From Paroceanicella profunda (GTDB lineage: Bacteria; Pseudomonadota; Alphaproteobacteria; Rhodobacterales; Rhodobacteraceae), in NCBI RefSeq assembly GCF_005887635.2, contig NZ_CP040818.1, positions 1,238,001 to 1,302,000 on the forward strand: a stretch of 64,000 nucleotides of DNA, read 5' to 3'. The position numbers and the translations under genes are program-made. Under the pieces are notes generated by a model. It had not been told where the DNA came from. It did no database searches and saw only the letters and a list, made by a program, of their open reading frames with translations. Shown here in pieces: positions 17,539-25,297 of the stretch. Within the stretch, counting starts at the first letter, position 1. Each line of letters opens with the position of its first letter.

Positions 17539-18294
17539 ATGCTGCTCGAATTTCTCGCCACCTGGGGCGCCGTCTACATCGCCATGCTGGCGGTGTATTT
17601 CGCCACGGGCCTCGCGCTCACATGGTGGAATGCCCGCCACCCGGAGCGGCGCATCCAGGAGAACCGCCGCGGCGAGACTCGCATGGCGGAGGAGATCCGC
17701 CACTCGCTTTCCGCGCTCGCGCTCTCCTCGCTGCTGCTCGGCACCGGGTTCTTCGCCCAGGGCCGGGGCTGGACCCCGACGCCGCTGGAGCTGTCGTGGT
17801 GGTCCTTCCCGCTGGGCTTCGTGGTGTCGCTGGTGATCTTCGACGCCTGGTTCTACTTCGGCCACCGGCTGCTGCACTGGAAGCCGCTCTACCGGTTCCA
17901 CGCCCTGCACCACAAATCCGTGGCGCCCACGGTGTGGAGCAATGACAGTTCCGGCCTTGTGGACACGCTCATCGAGCACGGGTTCTACCTCGTGGTCTGG
18001 TTCGTGCTGCCGGTGCCGGCGCTGTCGGTGTTCGCGCTGCGGCTGTTCGACCAGATCTCCGGGATGATCGGCCATTCCGGCTTCGAGTATTTCGCCGGCG
18101 CCTCCTCCCGCGCGCCGTCTCCGATGATCTGCTCCACCTTCCATGACCTGCACCATTCCCAGTTCCGCTACAATTTCGGCAACATCTTCTCCATCTGGGA
18201 CCGCCTGCTCGGCACCGTCCACCCGGGGTATGACGCCATGGTGCGCCGCATGGAATCGGGGGAGACGCCCGGAAAGGCGACCAGCCGCCATTGA
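17539..18294 (+). CDS. Fatty acid hydroxylase / sterol desaturase family membrane protein
   Basis: The protein has 251 residues with about four to five membrane segments. The di-iron histidine clusters are HRLLH (109-113), HALHH (121-125) and HDLHH near the C-terminus, the signature of this integral-membrane non-haem oxygenase family. Members hydroxylate or desaturate lipids, sterols or carotenoids; the substrate here is unknown. The start is the second of two nearby ATGs (17535 and 17539); only 17539 is in frame, and it has AAGGAGG 6 nt upstream. It lies 49 nt before hrcA and may be co-transcribed with it. Confidence 0.87.
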   Translation: MLLEFLATWGAVYIAMLAVYFATGLALTWWNARHPERRIQENRRGETRMAEEIRHSLSALALSSLLLGTGFFAQGRGWTPTPLELSWWSFPLGFVVSLVIFDAWFYFGHRLLHWKPLYRFHALHHKSVAPTVWSNDSSGLVDTLIEHGFYLVVWFVLPVPALSVFALRLFDQISGMIGHSGFEYFAGASSRAPSPMICSTFHDLHHSQFRYNFGNIFSIWDRLLGTVHPGYDAMVRRMESGETPGKATSRH

Positions 18295-18343
18295 CCGCAC
18301 CCCCCGGCGCGGTATCCTTGGCCCGAACCCCTGGACGGACCGG

Positions 18344-19417
18344 ATGACCAAGGACAATTCCACACTCGCAAGCCTCAACGAGCGCAGCCGCGCCGTGTTT
18401 CGCCAGCTTGTCGAAACCTATCTCGAAACCGGTGAGCCCGTGGGCTCGCGCACGCTCTCGCGCAGCCTCGCGCAGGCGCTCTCCCCCGCCTCCATCCGCA
18501 ACGTGATGCAGGACCTGGAGGAGCTGGGCCTGCTCGACAGCCCGCATGTCTCCGCCGGGCGCATCCCCACCCATTCCGGGCTGCGGCTGTTCGTGGACGG
18601 GCTGCTGGAGATCGGCGACGTGACCGGCGAGGAGCGCACGGAGATCGAGCGCAACCTCGGCCAGCCCGAGCCGGACATGGCCGGTGTGCTGGACCGCGCG
18701 GGAGACCTGCTCTCCGGCCTCACCCATGGCGCAAGCCTGGTGCTGGCGCCCAAATACGAGGCCCCGATCAAGCACATAGAGTTCGTCCCCCTCTCCGGGG
18801 AGAACGCGCTTGCCGTGCTGGTGATGGAGGACGGGCATGTCGAGAACCGGCTGATGCGCCCGCCGCCGGGGATGACCCCCTCGGCCATGCAGTCCGCCTC
18901 CAACTTCCTCAACGCCGTGCTGCGCGGCCGCACCCTGGCGGAGGTGAAGACCGTCATCGCCCAGCAGATCGCCCAGCGGCGGCAGGAGCTCGACGCCCTG
19001 GCGCAGAGCCTGGTGGAGCAGGGCATCGCCATCTGGGACGGCCAGGGCGCCCCCACGCCGGAGCGGCTGATCGTGCGCGGCCGCTCCAACCTGCTCGACA
19101 ATGTCGCCGCCGGAGACCTGGACCGCATCCGCCAGCTCTTCGACGATCTGGAGCGCAAGCAGGACATCACCCAGCTCCTCGACCTCGCCCAGGAGGGCGA
19201 CGGCGTGCGGGTGTTCATCGGCTCGGAGAACAAACTCTTCTCACTTTCCGGTTCATCTCTGGTGATTTCTCCTTATATGAACGCCGACCGCCGGATCATC
19301 GGGGCCGTCGGCGTGATCGGCCCCACCCGGCTCAACTATGGACGGATCGTTCCGATCGTGGATTATACGGCACGGCTTGTCGGCCGGCTGATGTCCGGTC
19401 GGACCAACACGGGATGA
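18344..19417 (+). CDS. hrcA: Heat-inducible transcription repressor HrcA
   Basis: The protein has 357 residues. HrcA represses groESL and related heat-shock genes by binding the CIRCE element. The N-terminal winged-helix is seen in FRQLVETYLETGEPVGSRTLSRSL and SPASIRNVMQDLEELGLLDSPHVSAGRIPTHSGLRLFVDGLL, which is diagnostic. The C-terminal part contains VFIGSENKLFSLSGSSLVISPYM and GAVGVIGPTRLNYGRIVPIVDYTARLV. No CIRCE repeat is visible nearby, so it probably acts elsewhere. The SD is weak (GGACGG, 4 nt upstream). It overlaps grpE by 4 nt, forming the usual hrcA-grpE pair. Confidence 0.96.
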   Translation: MTKDNSTLASLNERSRAVFRQLVETYLETGEPVGSRTLSRSLAQALSPASIRNVMQDLEELGLLDSPHVSAGRIPTHSGLRLFVDGLLEIGDVTGEERTEIERNLGQPEPDMAGVLDRAGDLLSGLTHGASLVLAPKYEAPIKHIEFVPLSGENALAVLVMEDGHVENRLMRPPPGMTPSAMQSASNFLNAVLRGRTLAEVKTVIAQQIAQRRQELDALAQSLVEQGIAIWDGQGAPTPERLIVRGRSNLLDNVAAGDLDRIRQLFDDLERKQDITQLLDLAQEGDGVRVFIGSENKLFSLSGSSLVISPYMNADRRIIGAVGVIGPTRLNYGRIVPIVDYTARLVGRLMSGRTNTG

Positions 19418-20007
19418 ACGCGAACATGACGAGCAACCCTCAGGACGACATGCGCGACGAGATCGAGCAGCCCGTCGAAGCGACAGTGGCCGAGCCGGAA
19501 GACGCGCTTGACCCGCGTGAAGCCGAGCTTCTTGCTGTCACCACCGAGCGTGACGAGCTGAAGGACCGGCTGCTGCGCTCGCTCGCGGAAAGCGAGAACA
19601 TCCGCAAGCGCGCGGAGCGTGACCGCCGCGACGCCGAGGCCTATGGCGGCACCAAGCTCGCCCGCGACCTGCTCTCGGTGCATGACAACCTCGGCCGGGC
19701 CCTGGGCATGATCGACGAGGAGATGCGCGAGAAGCTCAGCGCCGTGGTCGAAGGGCTGGAGCTCACCCAGCGCGAGCTGGTCGCCACCTTCGCCAAGCAC
19801 CGCATCGAGAAGATCAGCCCCGCCGTGGGCGACAGGTTCGACCCCAAGCTGCACCAGGCGATGTTCGAGGCCCCGGTGCCCGGCGCGGAGCCCGGCTCCG
19901 TCATCCAGGTGATGGTCGAGGGCTTCACCATCGCGGACCGGCTGCTGCGCCCCGCGCAGGTGGGCGTTGCCGCCGCGCTGCCCGCGGAGGCCCGGGCGGA
20001 CGCCTGA
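19414..20007 (+). CDS. grpE: DnaK nucleotide exchange factor GrpE
   Basis: The protein has 197 residues. An acidic N-terminal tail (to about residue 40) is followed by a long coiled coil (about 45-100, ELKDRLLRSLAESENIRKRAERDRRDAEAYGG) and the C-terminal beta domain with FDPKLHQAMFEAPVPG and VMVEGFTIADRLLRPAQVGVA. GrpE dimers release ADP from DnaK and act as thermosensors. The start ATG overlaps the hrcA stop (ATGA). A second ATG three codons later (MNANMTS) is also possible. It is cytosolic. Confidence 0.96.
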   Translation: MNANMTSNPQDDMRDEIEQPVEATVAEPEDALDPREAELLAVTTERDELKDRLLRSLAESENIRKRAERDRRDAEAYGGTKLARDLLSVHDNLGRALGMIDEEMREKLSAVVEGLELTQRELVATFAKHRIEKISPAVGDRFDPKLHQAMFEAPVPGAEPGSVIQVMVEGFTIADRLLRPAQVGVAAALPAEARADA

Positions 20008-20040
20008 GCCCCTCCGCCACCGCTTCGCCACATGTCACAG

Positions 20041-20068
20041 CGCGCCGCCCCCTTCCCGGGGCGGCGCG
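20041..20068 (+). terminator. Strong hairpin after hrcA-grpE
   Basis: An 11-bp perfect GC stem (CGCGCCGCCCC with GGGGCGGCGCG) closes a 6-nt loop, 33 nt after the grpE stop. It is followed by CGCGCTTCTGCT, with only a poor T-run, so termination is plausible but not certain. Confidence 0.5.
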
Positions 20069-20171
20069 CGCGCTTCTGCTGCCGCGGCACCGGCCTGTCT
20101 GTGCAAAAAACCCTCCCGTTCGCGCAATCGGCCATGGTATCGCTCCCGCAAGTTCAGTGAGGAGGACCGCC

Positions 20172-20561
20172 ATGCCCACCGGCCTGCGTGCCATGCCGAT
20201 GATTTCGGCCACCGATGTCGAGGCGAGTGCCGGCGCCCTCGTGCGGGCCTTCGGCTTCGAGCCCGCCGGGTTCTGGCGCGATGCAGGGGGCACCGCCACC
20301 TTCGGCATCCTGCGGCTCGGGCTGGTGACGCTCGGGCTGCGCCGGGTGGAGGCCGTCACGCCCGCTCCGGGCTGGGCGGCCTATGTCTATGTCGATGACG
20401 TGGAGGCGATCGCCGATCTCGGCCGGGCCGGCGCGCTGGCCGTCTCGGGCCCGCAGGACCGCCCCTACGGCACGCGCGAGGTGGAGGTGACGGACCGCGA
20501 CGGCAACGTGATCTGCTTCGCGCGGGACCTGCGCCCGGGCCCGGACGGCCCCGGCCTCTGA
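20172..20561 (+). CDS. Glyoxalase / bleomycin-resistance (VOC) superfamily protein
   Basis: The protein has 129 residues. One VOC module pair is visible: RAMPMISATDVEASAGALVRAFGFEPAGFW at the N-terminus and GTREVEVTDRDGNVICFARDL at the C-terminus, the latter being the common DPDGN-type turn with a terminal beta strand. Metal ligands are not obvious and substrate is unknown. The start is set by GAGGAGGA (20159-20166) 5 nt upstream; an in-frame start at 20157 would overlap that SD. It stands alone between grpE and the ABC-like gene. Confidence 0.82.
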   Translation: MPTGLRAMPMISATDVEASAGALVRAFGFEPAGFWRDAGGTATFGILRLGLVTLGLRRVEAVTPAPGWAAYVYVDDVEAIADLGRAGALAVSGPQDRPYGTREVEVTDRDGNVICFARDLRPGPDGPGL

Positions 20562-20697
20562 CCCCCGGCGCCGCGCCTGCCACATTTCCGTGTGGCTGAC
20601 TGTGACGGATATCACATAACGGCCCGAAACGCCGTTTGCACCTTCCGCCCGCGCCGGTCTACGATCCCGCAAGGTGGCGCATATCGGACGGGAGTGC

Positions 20698-23277
20698 ATG
20701 GACCGGACCTTGCTGCAATTCGTGTGGAGGAGTTCGTGGCGGGATCAGCTGATCATCGTCCTCGCCTCGCTCATCTCCTTTCCGATCATCCTCTCCACCC
20801 TCTACATCCCGAAGATCATCGTCGACGAGGCCCTGCGCGGCACCGAGTTCCCGCAGAGCTTCCTCGGCTTCCAGCTCGACCAGATCGACTACCTGATCGC
20901 GCTGTGCGGCACGCTGCTCGTGCTGATCATCCTCAACAACGCGGTGAAATATTTCATCAACGTCCAGAAGGGGCTCACCGGAGAGCGCCTGCTGCGACGG
21001 CTGCGCTACGTGGTGTTCGAGCGGGTGACGCTGTTCCCCCTGCCCCGGCTGCGCAACACCTCGCCCGGCGAGGTGGTCCAGATCGTCGCCGCGGAGGTGG
21101 AGCCCATCGGCGGCTTCGCCGGCGAGATGGTGGCGACGCCGGTCTACCAGGGCGGCCAGCTTCTGGTCTACATGGGGTTCATCCTGGCGCAGGACCCGTT
21201 CCTGGGCCTCGCGGCGATCTTCCTGTTTCCCGTGCAGGCCTATGTGGTGCCGAAGGTGCAGCGCGTCGTGGTGCGCCTCGTGCAGAAGCGCATCCGCAAC
21301 GTGCGCTCCATGACCGCGGAAATCTCCGAGGCCGTGGGCGGCATGGAGGCGATGCGCATCAATGACGCGCGGGAATGGCACCTCGCGCGGATGTCCGAGC
21401 GGCTCTACACCAACTTCCGCATCCGCTACCGCATCTTCCTGCTGAAATACGCCATCAAGTTCGCCAACAACGTGGTGAACAACATCACGCCGTTCTTCTT
21501 CTACTCCTTCGGCGGCTATCTGGTGATCCAGGGGCGGATGGAGCTCGGCGCGCTGGTGGCCATCCTGGCCGCCTACAAGGACATCGCCTCGCCCTGGCGG
21601 GAGCTGTTGAACTACTACCAGTCCTTTTCCGACATCTCCGCCCGCTACGACGCGGTCTATGACGCCTACGGGCGTGAGCGCCTCGTGGGGCGGCCGGACC
21701 CGGTGCGGCTGGGCGAGGATGACGTGGTGCTGGAGGGCATCTTCTCGGATCAGCCGGTGGAGTCCGGCGGGGTCGAGGACGTGTCGCTCACCATCCGGCC
21801 GGGCCAGACCATGGTCGTTCTGGGCGAGGAGGAAGGCGGCCGCACCGTGCTGCTGAAGCTGCTCTCCGGCCTGGCGCTGCCCTCGCGCGGCGCCGTGCGG
21901 GTCGGCTCCGAGCGGGGGCGCGACGTGCTCACCCGCGCCTACCGCGACCTCGCCTACGTGAGCCGGGCGCCGCACATCCTCTCCGGCACCTTCCGCGAGA
22001 ACGTGGCCTATTCGCTGCTCGGCCAGAAGGGCCACGGCGAGAAGCCGGAGGACTGGGCCCGGCGGGAGCGGGAGGCCCGGCTCACCGGTGCCACGCCGGA
22101 GGACCCGGAGATGGACTGGGTGGATTACCAGCGCATCGGCCTGGACGGCGCGGAGGCTTTCGACGCCTATGTGCTGGAGATCCTCGGCGCGCTGGGGCTG
22201 ACGCGGGAGCTGTTCATCCGCGGTCTCTGGACCCGGCTGGACCCGAAGCGCGAGCCGCTGCTGGCCGAGCAGGCCCTCGCGGCCCGGCAACTGGTGGCGC
22301 GCGACGCGGATGCGGGCCTGGCCGGCCTCGTTGAAGCCTGGGACCGGGATGCCTATCTGGAAAACGCGACGCTGGCGGAGAACCTGTTCTACGGAGTGCC
22401 GGACTCCCCGAAGATGCGCTGGTCGACCCTGGCCCGCCGGCCCGACGTGCGCAAGGCGCTGGTCTCGACGGGCATGGAGGAAGAGGTGCTGCGCATCGGC
22501 CTCGAGGCCGCGGAACTGCTGGTGGAACTGCTGGGCTCCCTCGGGCGGGACGGGGCGCTGGTCGAACAGCTCGGTCTCATCGACCATTCCGAGATCGAGG
22601 ATTACGCCCGCATCGTGGCGGCGCAACGCCGGCGTTCGCTGCGCTGGCTGTCGCGCGGCGACCGGGTGATGCTGATGCGGCTCGCCTTCGAGATCGCCCC
22701 CCTGCGCCACCGGCTCGGCGTGCTCGACAGCCCGGAGCGCCGCGCGCGCATCGTGAAGGCCCGCCGCCCGCTGCGTGCGCGCATCGAGGCGGAAGGCTGG
22801 CTGCATTACTTCGACGACCCGGGCTACCTGCCCGGCCTGCCCCTCATCGAGAACGTGCTCGGCGGCCGCCCGCGCATCGACCGCCGGGACGCCACGCCCC
22901 CCGTGGAGCAACGTCTCGGCCAGGCGATGCTGAGCCACGACATCCACCAGTTCGTCATCGCGGCGGGGCTGCGCACGAATGTCGGGCTGGCGGGCAGCAC
23001 CCTGTCGCCGTCGCAGGCGCGGCGGGTGGCGCTGGCCCGCGCACTGGCGGCGAAGCCTTCGGTGCTTGTGCTCGACGGTGTGGCGGACGACAGTTCGGAC
23101 AACCATCGCGCCCTGCGCGAGGCGATGGAGAAAATTCACCCCGGGGGCACGCGTGTCTTCGGAACCCAGAACGAGGCCCTGGCGCGGGATGCGGACATCG
23201 TCATCCGCATCAGCCGGGGCAAGGTGGTGGCCGTCGGGGCGCCATCGGAAATCTTCGCGTCGGATGACGCGGCATGA
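20698..23277 (+). CDS. ABC exporter-like protein with degenerate, enlarged nucleotide-binding region
   Basis: The protein has 859 residues. Residues about 15-325 form a type-I ABC exporter membrane domain (LIIVLASLISFPIILSTLYIPKIIVDEAL and later helices, with NTSPGEVVQIVAAEVEPIGG). The ATPase part is aberrant. Walker A reads GEEEGGRT (376-383), lacking the usual fourth-position G and with R382 for lysine. The signature is LSPSQARRVALARAL (from 769). Walker B ends VLDG (D793, G794 where the catalytic Glu should be), and the H-loop histidine is replaced (GTQNE). Walker A and signature are about 390 residues apart, versus about 100 normally. ATP hydrolysis is doubtful. GGGAG lies 3 nt before the ATG; an upstream GTG (20674) is possible. 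The next gene starts 19 nt after its stop. Confidence 0.85.
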   Translation: MDRTLLQFVWRSSWRDQLIIVLASLISFPIILSTLYIPKIIVDEALRGTEFPQSFLGFQLDQIDYLIALCGTLLVLIILNNAVKYFINVQKGLTGERLLRRLRYVVFERVTLFPLPRLRNTSPGEVVQIVAAEVEPIGGFAGEMVATPVYQGGQLLVYMGFILAQDPFLGLAAIFLFPVQAYVVPKVQRVVVRLVQKRIRNVRSMTAEISEAVGGMEAMRINDAREWHLARMSERLYTNFRIRYRIFLLKYAIKFANNVVNNITPFFFYSFGGYLVIQGRMELGALVAILAAYKDIASPWRELLNYYQSFSDISARYDAVYDAYGRERLVGRPDPVRLGEDDVVLEGIFSDQPVESGGVEDVSLTIRPGQTMVVLGEEEGGRTVLLKLLSGLALPSRGAVRVGSERGRDVLTRAYRDLAYVSRAPHILSGTFRENVAYSLLGQKGHGEKPEDWARREREARLTGATPEDPEMDWVDYQRIGLDGAEAFDAYVLEILGALGLTRELFIRGLWTRLDPKREPLLAEQALAARQLVARDADAGLAGLVEAWDRDAYLENATLAENLFYGVPDSPKMRWSTLARRPDVRKALVSTGMEEEVLRIGLEAAELLVELLGSLGRDGALVEQLGLIDHSEIEDYARIVAAQRRRSLRWLSRGDRVMLMRLAFEIAPLRHRLGVLDSPERRARIVKARRPLRARIEAEGWLHYFDDPGYLPGLPLIENVLGGRPRIDRRDATPPVEQRLGQAMLSHDIHQFVIAAGLRTNVGLAGSTLSPSQARRVALARALAAKPSVLVLDGVADDSSDNHRALREAMEKIHPGGTRVFGTQNEALARDADIVIRISRGKVVAVGAPSEIFASDDAA

Positions 23278-23296
23278 GACGAGGAGGTTGTACAGT

Positions 23297-23785
23297 ATGA
23301 GCCTGTCCCGGGAATGCGAGATTCTGCGGCACTCCCCCCTGTTCGCAGGGGTGGACCTCTCCCAGCTCAAGCTGCTCGTGCTGATGGCCGAGAACCGCAC
23401 CTTCCATGATGGCGAGAACCTGATGCGCCAGGGCGAGGACGGCAGCGCCGCCTTCGTGCTGCTCAACGGGGATGCGGAGATCCTGGTCGAGGCCCATGGC
23501 AAGGATACCGTGGTCGCGCAGGTGGGCGCGCATGAGGTGGTGGGCGAGATGGCCCTGCTCACCGAGGGGCCGCGCAGCGCCACGGTGCGCGCGCTCGGCA
23601 CCGTGCAGGCCCTGCGGATTGACCGCACCACCTTCCTCAAGCTGCTCAAGCAGTTTCCGGAGATGGGGCTGGAGCTGCTCAGGGTGATGACCGACCGGCT
23701 GGAGCACACCACGCTCGAACTGGCCAATGCCCGCGCGGCGCTGGCCTGCACCGGCATCTCCGGCGCGCCCGGTCCTGCGGCATGA
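23297..23785 (+). CDS. Stand-alone cyclic nucleotide-binding domain protein
   Basis: The protein has 162 residues. It is a single cNMP-binding beta-roll (about 12-125) without a DNA-binding HTH or enzyme domain. The phosphate-binding cassette looks intact: GEMALLTEGPRSATV, with E84 and R93 in the expected positions, so it should bind cAMP or cGMP. N-terminal LFAGVDLSQLKLL is also typical. GAGGAGG (23281-23287) lies 9 nt before the ATG. Its stop overlaps the MBL gene start by 4 nt, and the ABC-like gene ends 19 nt upstream. The context suggests it senses cNMP for that protein or the hydrolase; this is inference. Confidence 0.87.
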   Translation: MSLSRECEILRHSPLFAGVDLSQLKLLVLMAENRTFHDGENLMRQGEDGSAAFVLLNGDAEILVEAHGKDTVVAQVGAHEVVGEMALLTEGPRSATVRALGTVQALRIDRTTFLKLLKQFPEMGLELLRVMTDRLEHTTLELANARAALACTGISGAPGPAA

Positions 23786-24627
23786 GCGTGAGCGGGGACG
23801 AGACCGGAGCCGGAAACAGGGGGGCCGTGCAGTTCCGCGTCTGGGGCTGTCGCGGCTCCCTGCCGGTGCCCGACCCCGCGATGCGCCGCTATGGCGGCGA
23901 TACGTCCTGCTACCAGATCACCGGGCCCGGGGAGGCGGGGCTGGTGATCGACTGCGGCTCCGGCCTGCGCGGCCTTGGCGAGGCGATGCTCTGCAAGCCC
24001 CGGGCGCGCACGGACATCCTGCTCAGCCACAGCCATTTCGACCATCTCATCGGCCTCGGCTTCTTCATGCCGCTGATCACCGGACAGTCCGAGGTCACCC
24101 TGTGGTGCGGGCAGGAGCCGGACCTGGTGCGCGAGGCGCTGGGGCGGCTCTACGGCCCGCCGCTCTGGCCGATCCGCATTCCCGACAAGTACCGCCTGCC
24201 GCTGCGCCACCTGGAGCCGGCCTCCGAGATCGGCGGTGCCTGCGTGCGGACCTTCCCGCTGAACCACCCCGGCGGCTGCACCGGCTTTCGCATCGAGATG
24301 GCCGGCAGGGTGATCTGCTCGGTCACCGACCATGAGCACGGCGTGCCGGAGATCGACGCGCAGGTGATCGCCATGGCCCGCGACGCGGACCTGATGATCT
24401 ATGACGCCGCCTATTCGAACGCCGAGTACCCGTTCCGCAAGGGCTGGGGCCACTCCACATGGGAGGTGGCGCTGAAGGTGGCCGAGGCCGCCGCCGTGAA
24501 GCAGACGCTGCTGGTCCACCACTCTCCCCATTCCACGGACGAACTGCTCGACGCCGCCGCCACCGCCCTGGCCGATGCCCCGGTGCGCTGGCAGTTCGCG
24601 CGGGACGGAATGGAACTGGAATTGTGA
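23782..24627 (+). CDS. MBL-fold metallo-hydrolase
   Basis: The protein has 281 residues. The metal-binding motif HSHFDH (83-88) is complete (H83, H85, D87, H88), with further ligands in LNHPGGCTGF, VTDHEHG and VHHSPHSTDE. The N-terminal VWGCRGSLPVP and RRYGGDTSCYQI resemble the subgroup often annotated as metal-dependent hydrolases of the beta-lactamase superfamily I, found beside cNMP-binding or two-component signalling genes. Substrate is unknown; a cyclic-nucleotide phosphodiesterase activity is possible because related MBL proteins have it, but nothing here proves it. It overlaps the cNMP-binding gene (ATGA) and alkB (GTGA), so all are translationally coupled. Confidence 0.87.
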   Translation: MSVSGDETGAGNRGAVQFRVWGCRGSLPVPDPAMRRYGGDTSCYQITGPGEAGLVIDCGSGLRGLGEAMLCKPRARTDILLSHSHFDHLIGLGFFMPLITGQSEVTLWCGQEPDLVREALGRLYGPPLWPIRIPDKYRLPLRHLEPASEIGGACVRTFPLNHPGGCTGFRIEMAGRVICSVTDHEHGVPEIDAQVIAMARDADLMIYDAAYSNAEYPFRKGWGHSTWEVALKVAEAAAVKQTLLVHHSPHSTDELLDAAATALADAPVRWQFARDGMELEL

Positions 24628-25226
24628 GCGCCATCGCGGTCCGCGGCGCGCTGTGGTTCCGCGGCTTCCTGGACCGCGCCGCGCAGGAGCGGCTTGTGGA
24701 CGAGATCCGCGCCGTGGTGGCTGCGGCGCCGCTCTTCGCGCCCGTCACCCGCCGGGGCCAGCCCCTCTCGGTGCGGATGACCTCCGCCGGCCGCTGCGGC
24801 TGGGTGTCGGACCGGAAGGGATACCGCTACGAGCCCCGCCACCCGGACGGCATGCCCTGGCCGCCGCTGCCCCCCACCGTCGCCGCCGCCTGGGAGGCGC
24901 TCTCCGGCTGGCCGGCGCCGCCGGACTGCTGCCTGGTGAACTGGTATGACCCCGGCGCCCGCATGGGCCTGCACCAGGACCGCGACGAGGCGGATTTCTC
25001 CGCCCCCGTGCTCTCGCTCTCGCTGGGCGACACCGGGGTGTTCCGCATCGGCGCCGAGGCCCGCGGCGGCCGGACGGACCGCATCGACCTCGCCAGCGGC
25101 GATGCGCTGCTGCTCACCGGCCCCTCGCGCCTCGCCCATCACGGCATCGCGCGCATCCTGCCCGGCACCTCCACCCTGCTGCCGGCGCCCGGGCGCATCA
25201 ACCTCACCTGCAGGGTGGTCGGCTGA
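24624..25226 (+). CDS. alkB: Alpha-ketoglutarate-dependent DNA/RNA dioxygenase AlkB
   Basis: The protein has 200 residues. AlkB removes methyl groups from 1-methyladenine and 3-methylcytosine using Fe(II), O2 and 2-oxoglutarate. The Fe-binding HxD is in MGLHQDRDEADFSAPVLSLSLGD, the distal His in LAHHGIARILPGT, and the 2OG/substrate RxNxTxR in GRINLTCRVVG. MTSAGRCGWVSDRKGYRYEP is the family substrate loop. The GTG start overlaps the MBL hydrolase stop (GTGA); an upstream open frame to 24459 overlaps that gene and is disregarded. Its coupling to the ABC-like/cNMP/MBL set is unusual for a repair gene. Confidence 0.92.
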   Translation: MSAIAVRGALWFRGFLDRAAQERLVDEIRAVVAAAPLFAPVTRRGQPLSVRMTSAGRCGWVSDRKGYRYEPRHPDGMPWPPLPPTVAAAWEALSGWPAPPDCCLVNWYDPGARMGLHQDRDEADFSAPVLSLSLGDTGVFRIGAEARGGRTDRIDLASGDALLLTGPSRLAHHGIARILPGTSTLLPAPGRINLTCRVVG

Positions 25227-25250
25227 TCCCGATTTTGTTTGCCAATAACT

Positions 25251-25264
25251 GAACATCCGTTCAC
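25251..25264. promoter_or_regulatory. Palindrome TGAAC-ATCC-GTTCA before the leucine degradation operon
   Basis: Two perfect 5-bp arms are separated by 4 nt in a 71-nt, AT-richer gap before ivd. Leucine-degradation operons of proteobacteria are often controlled by local repressors (LiuR of the MerR family, or TetR types), and this palindrome is a reasonable operator. No such regulator gene is in the window near it. Confidence 0.45.
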
Positions 25265-25297
25265 TTTTGAGCAAAACGAATCATGGGGAGGAATGCC

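Noticed and set aside
18295..18343. CIRCE element near hrcA
   Set aside because: No TTAGCACTC-N9-GAGTGCTAA pattern is visible before hrcA or grpE.
20659..24531. A 1290-codon minus-strand open frame over the ABC-like/cNMP/MBL genes
   Set aside because: The plus-strand genes have family motifs, SDs and overlaps. The minus frame is low complexity (His, Arg, Gly, Ala) and arises from high GC.
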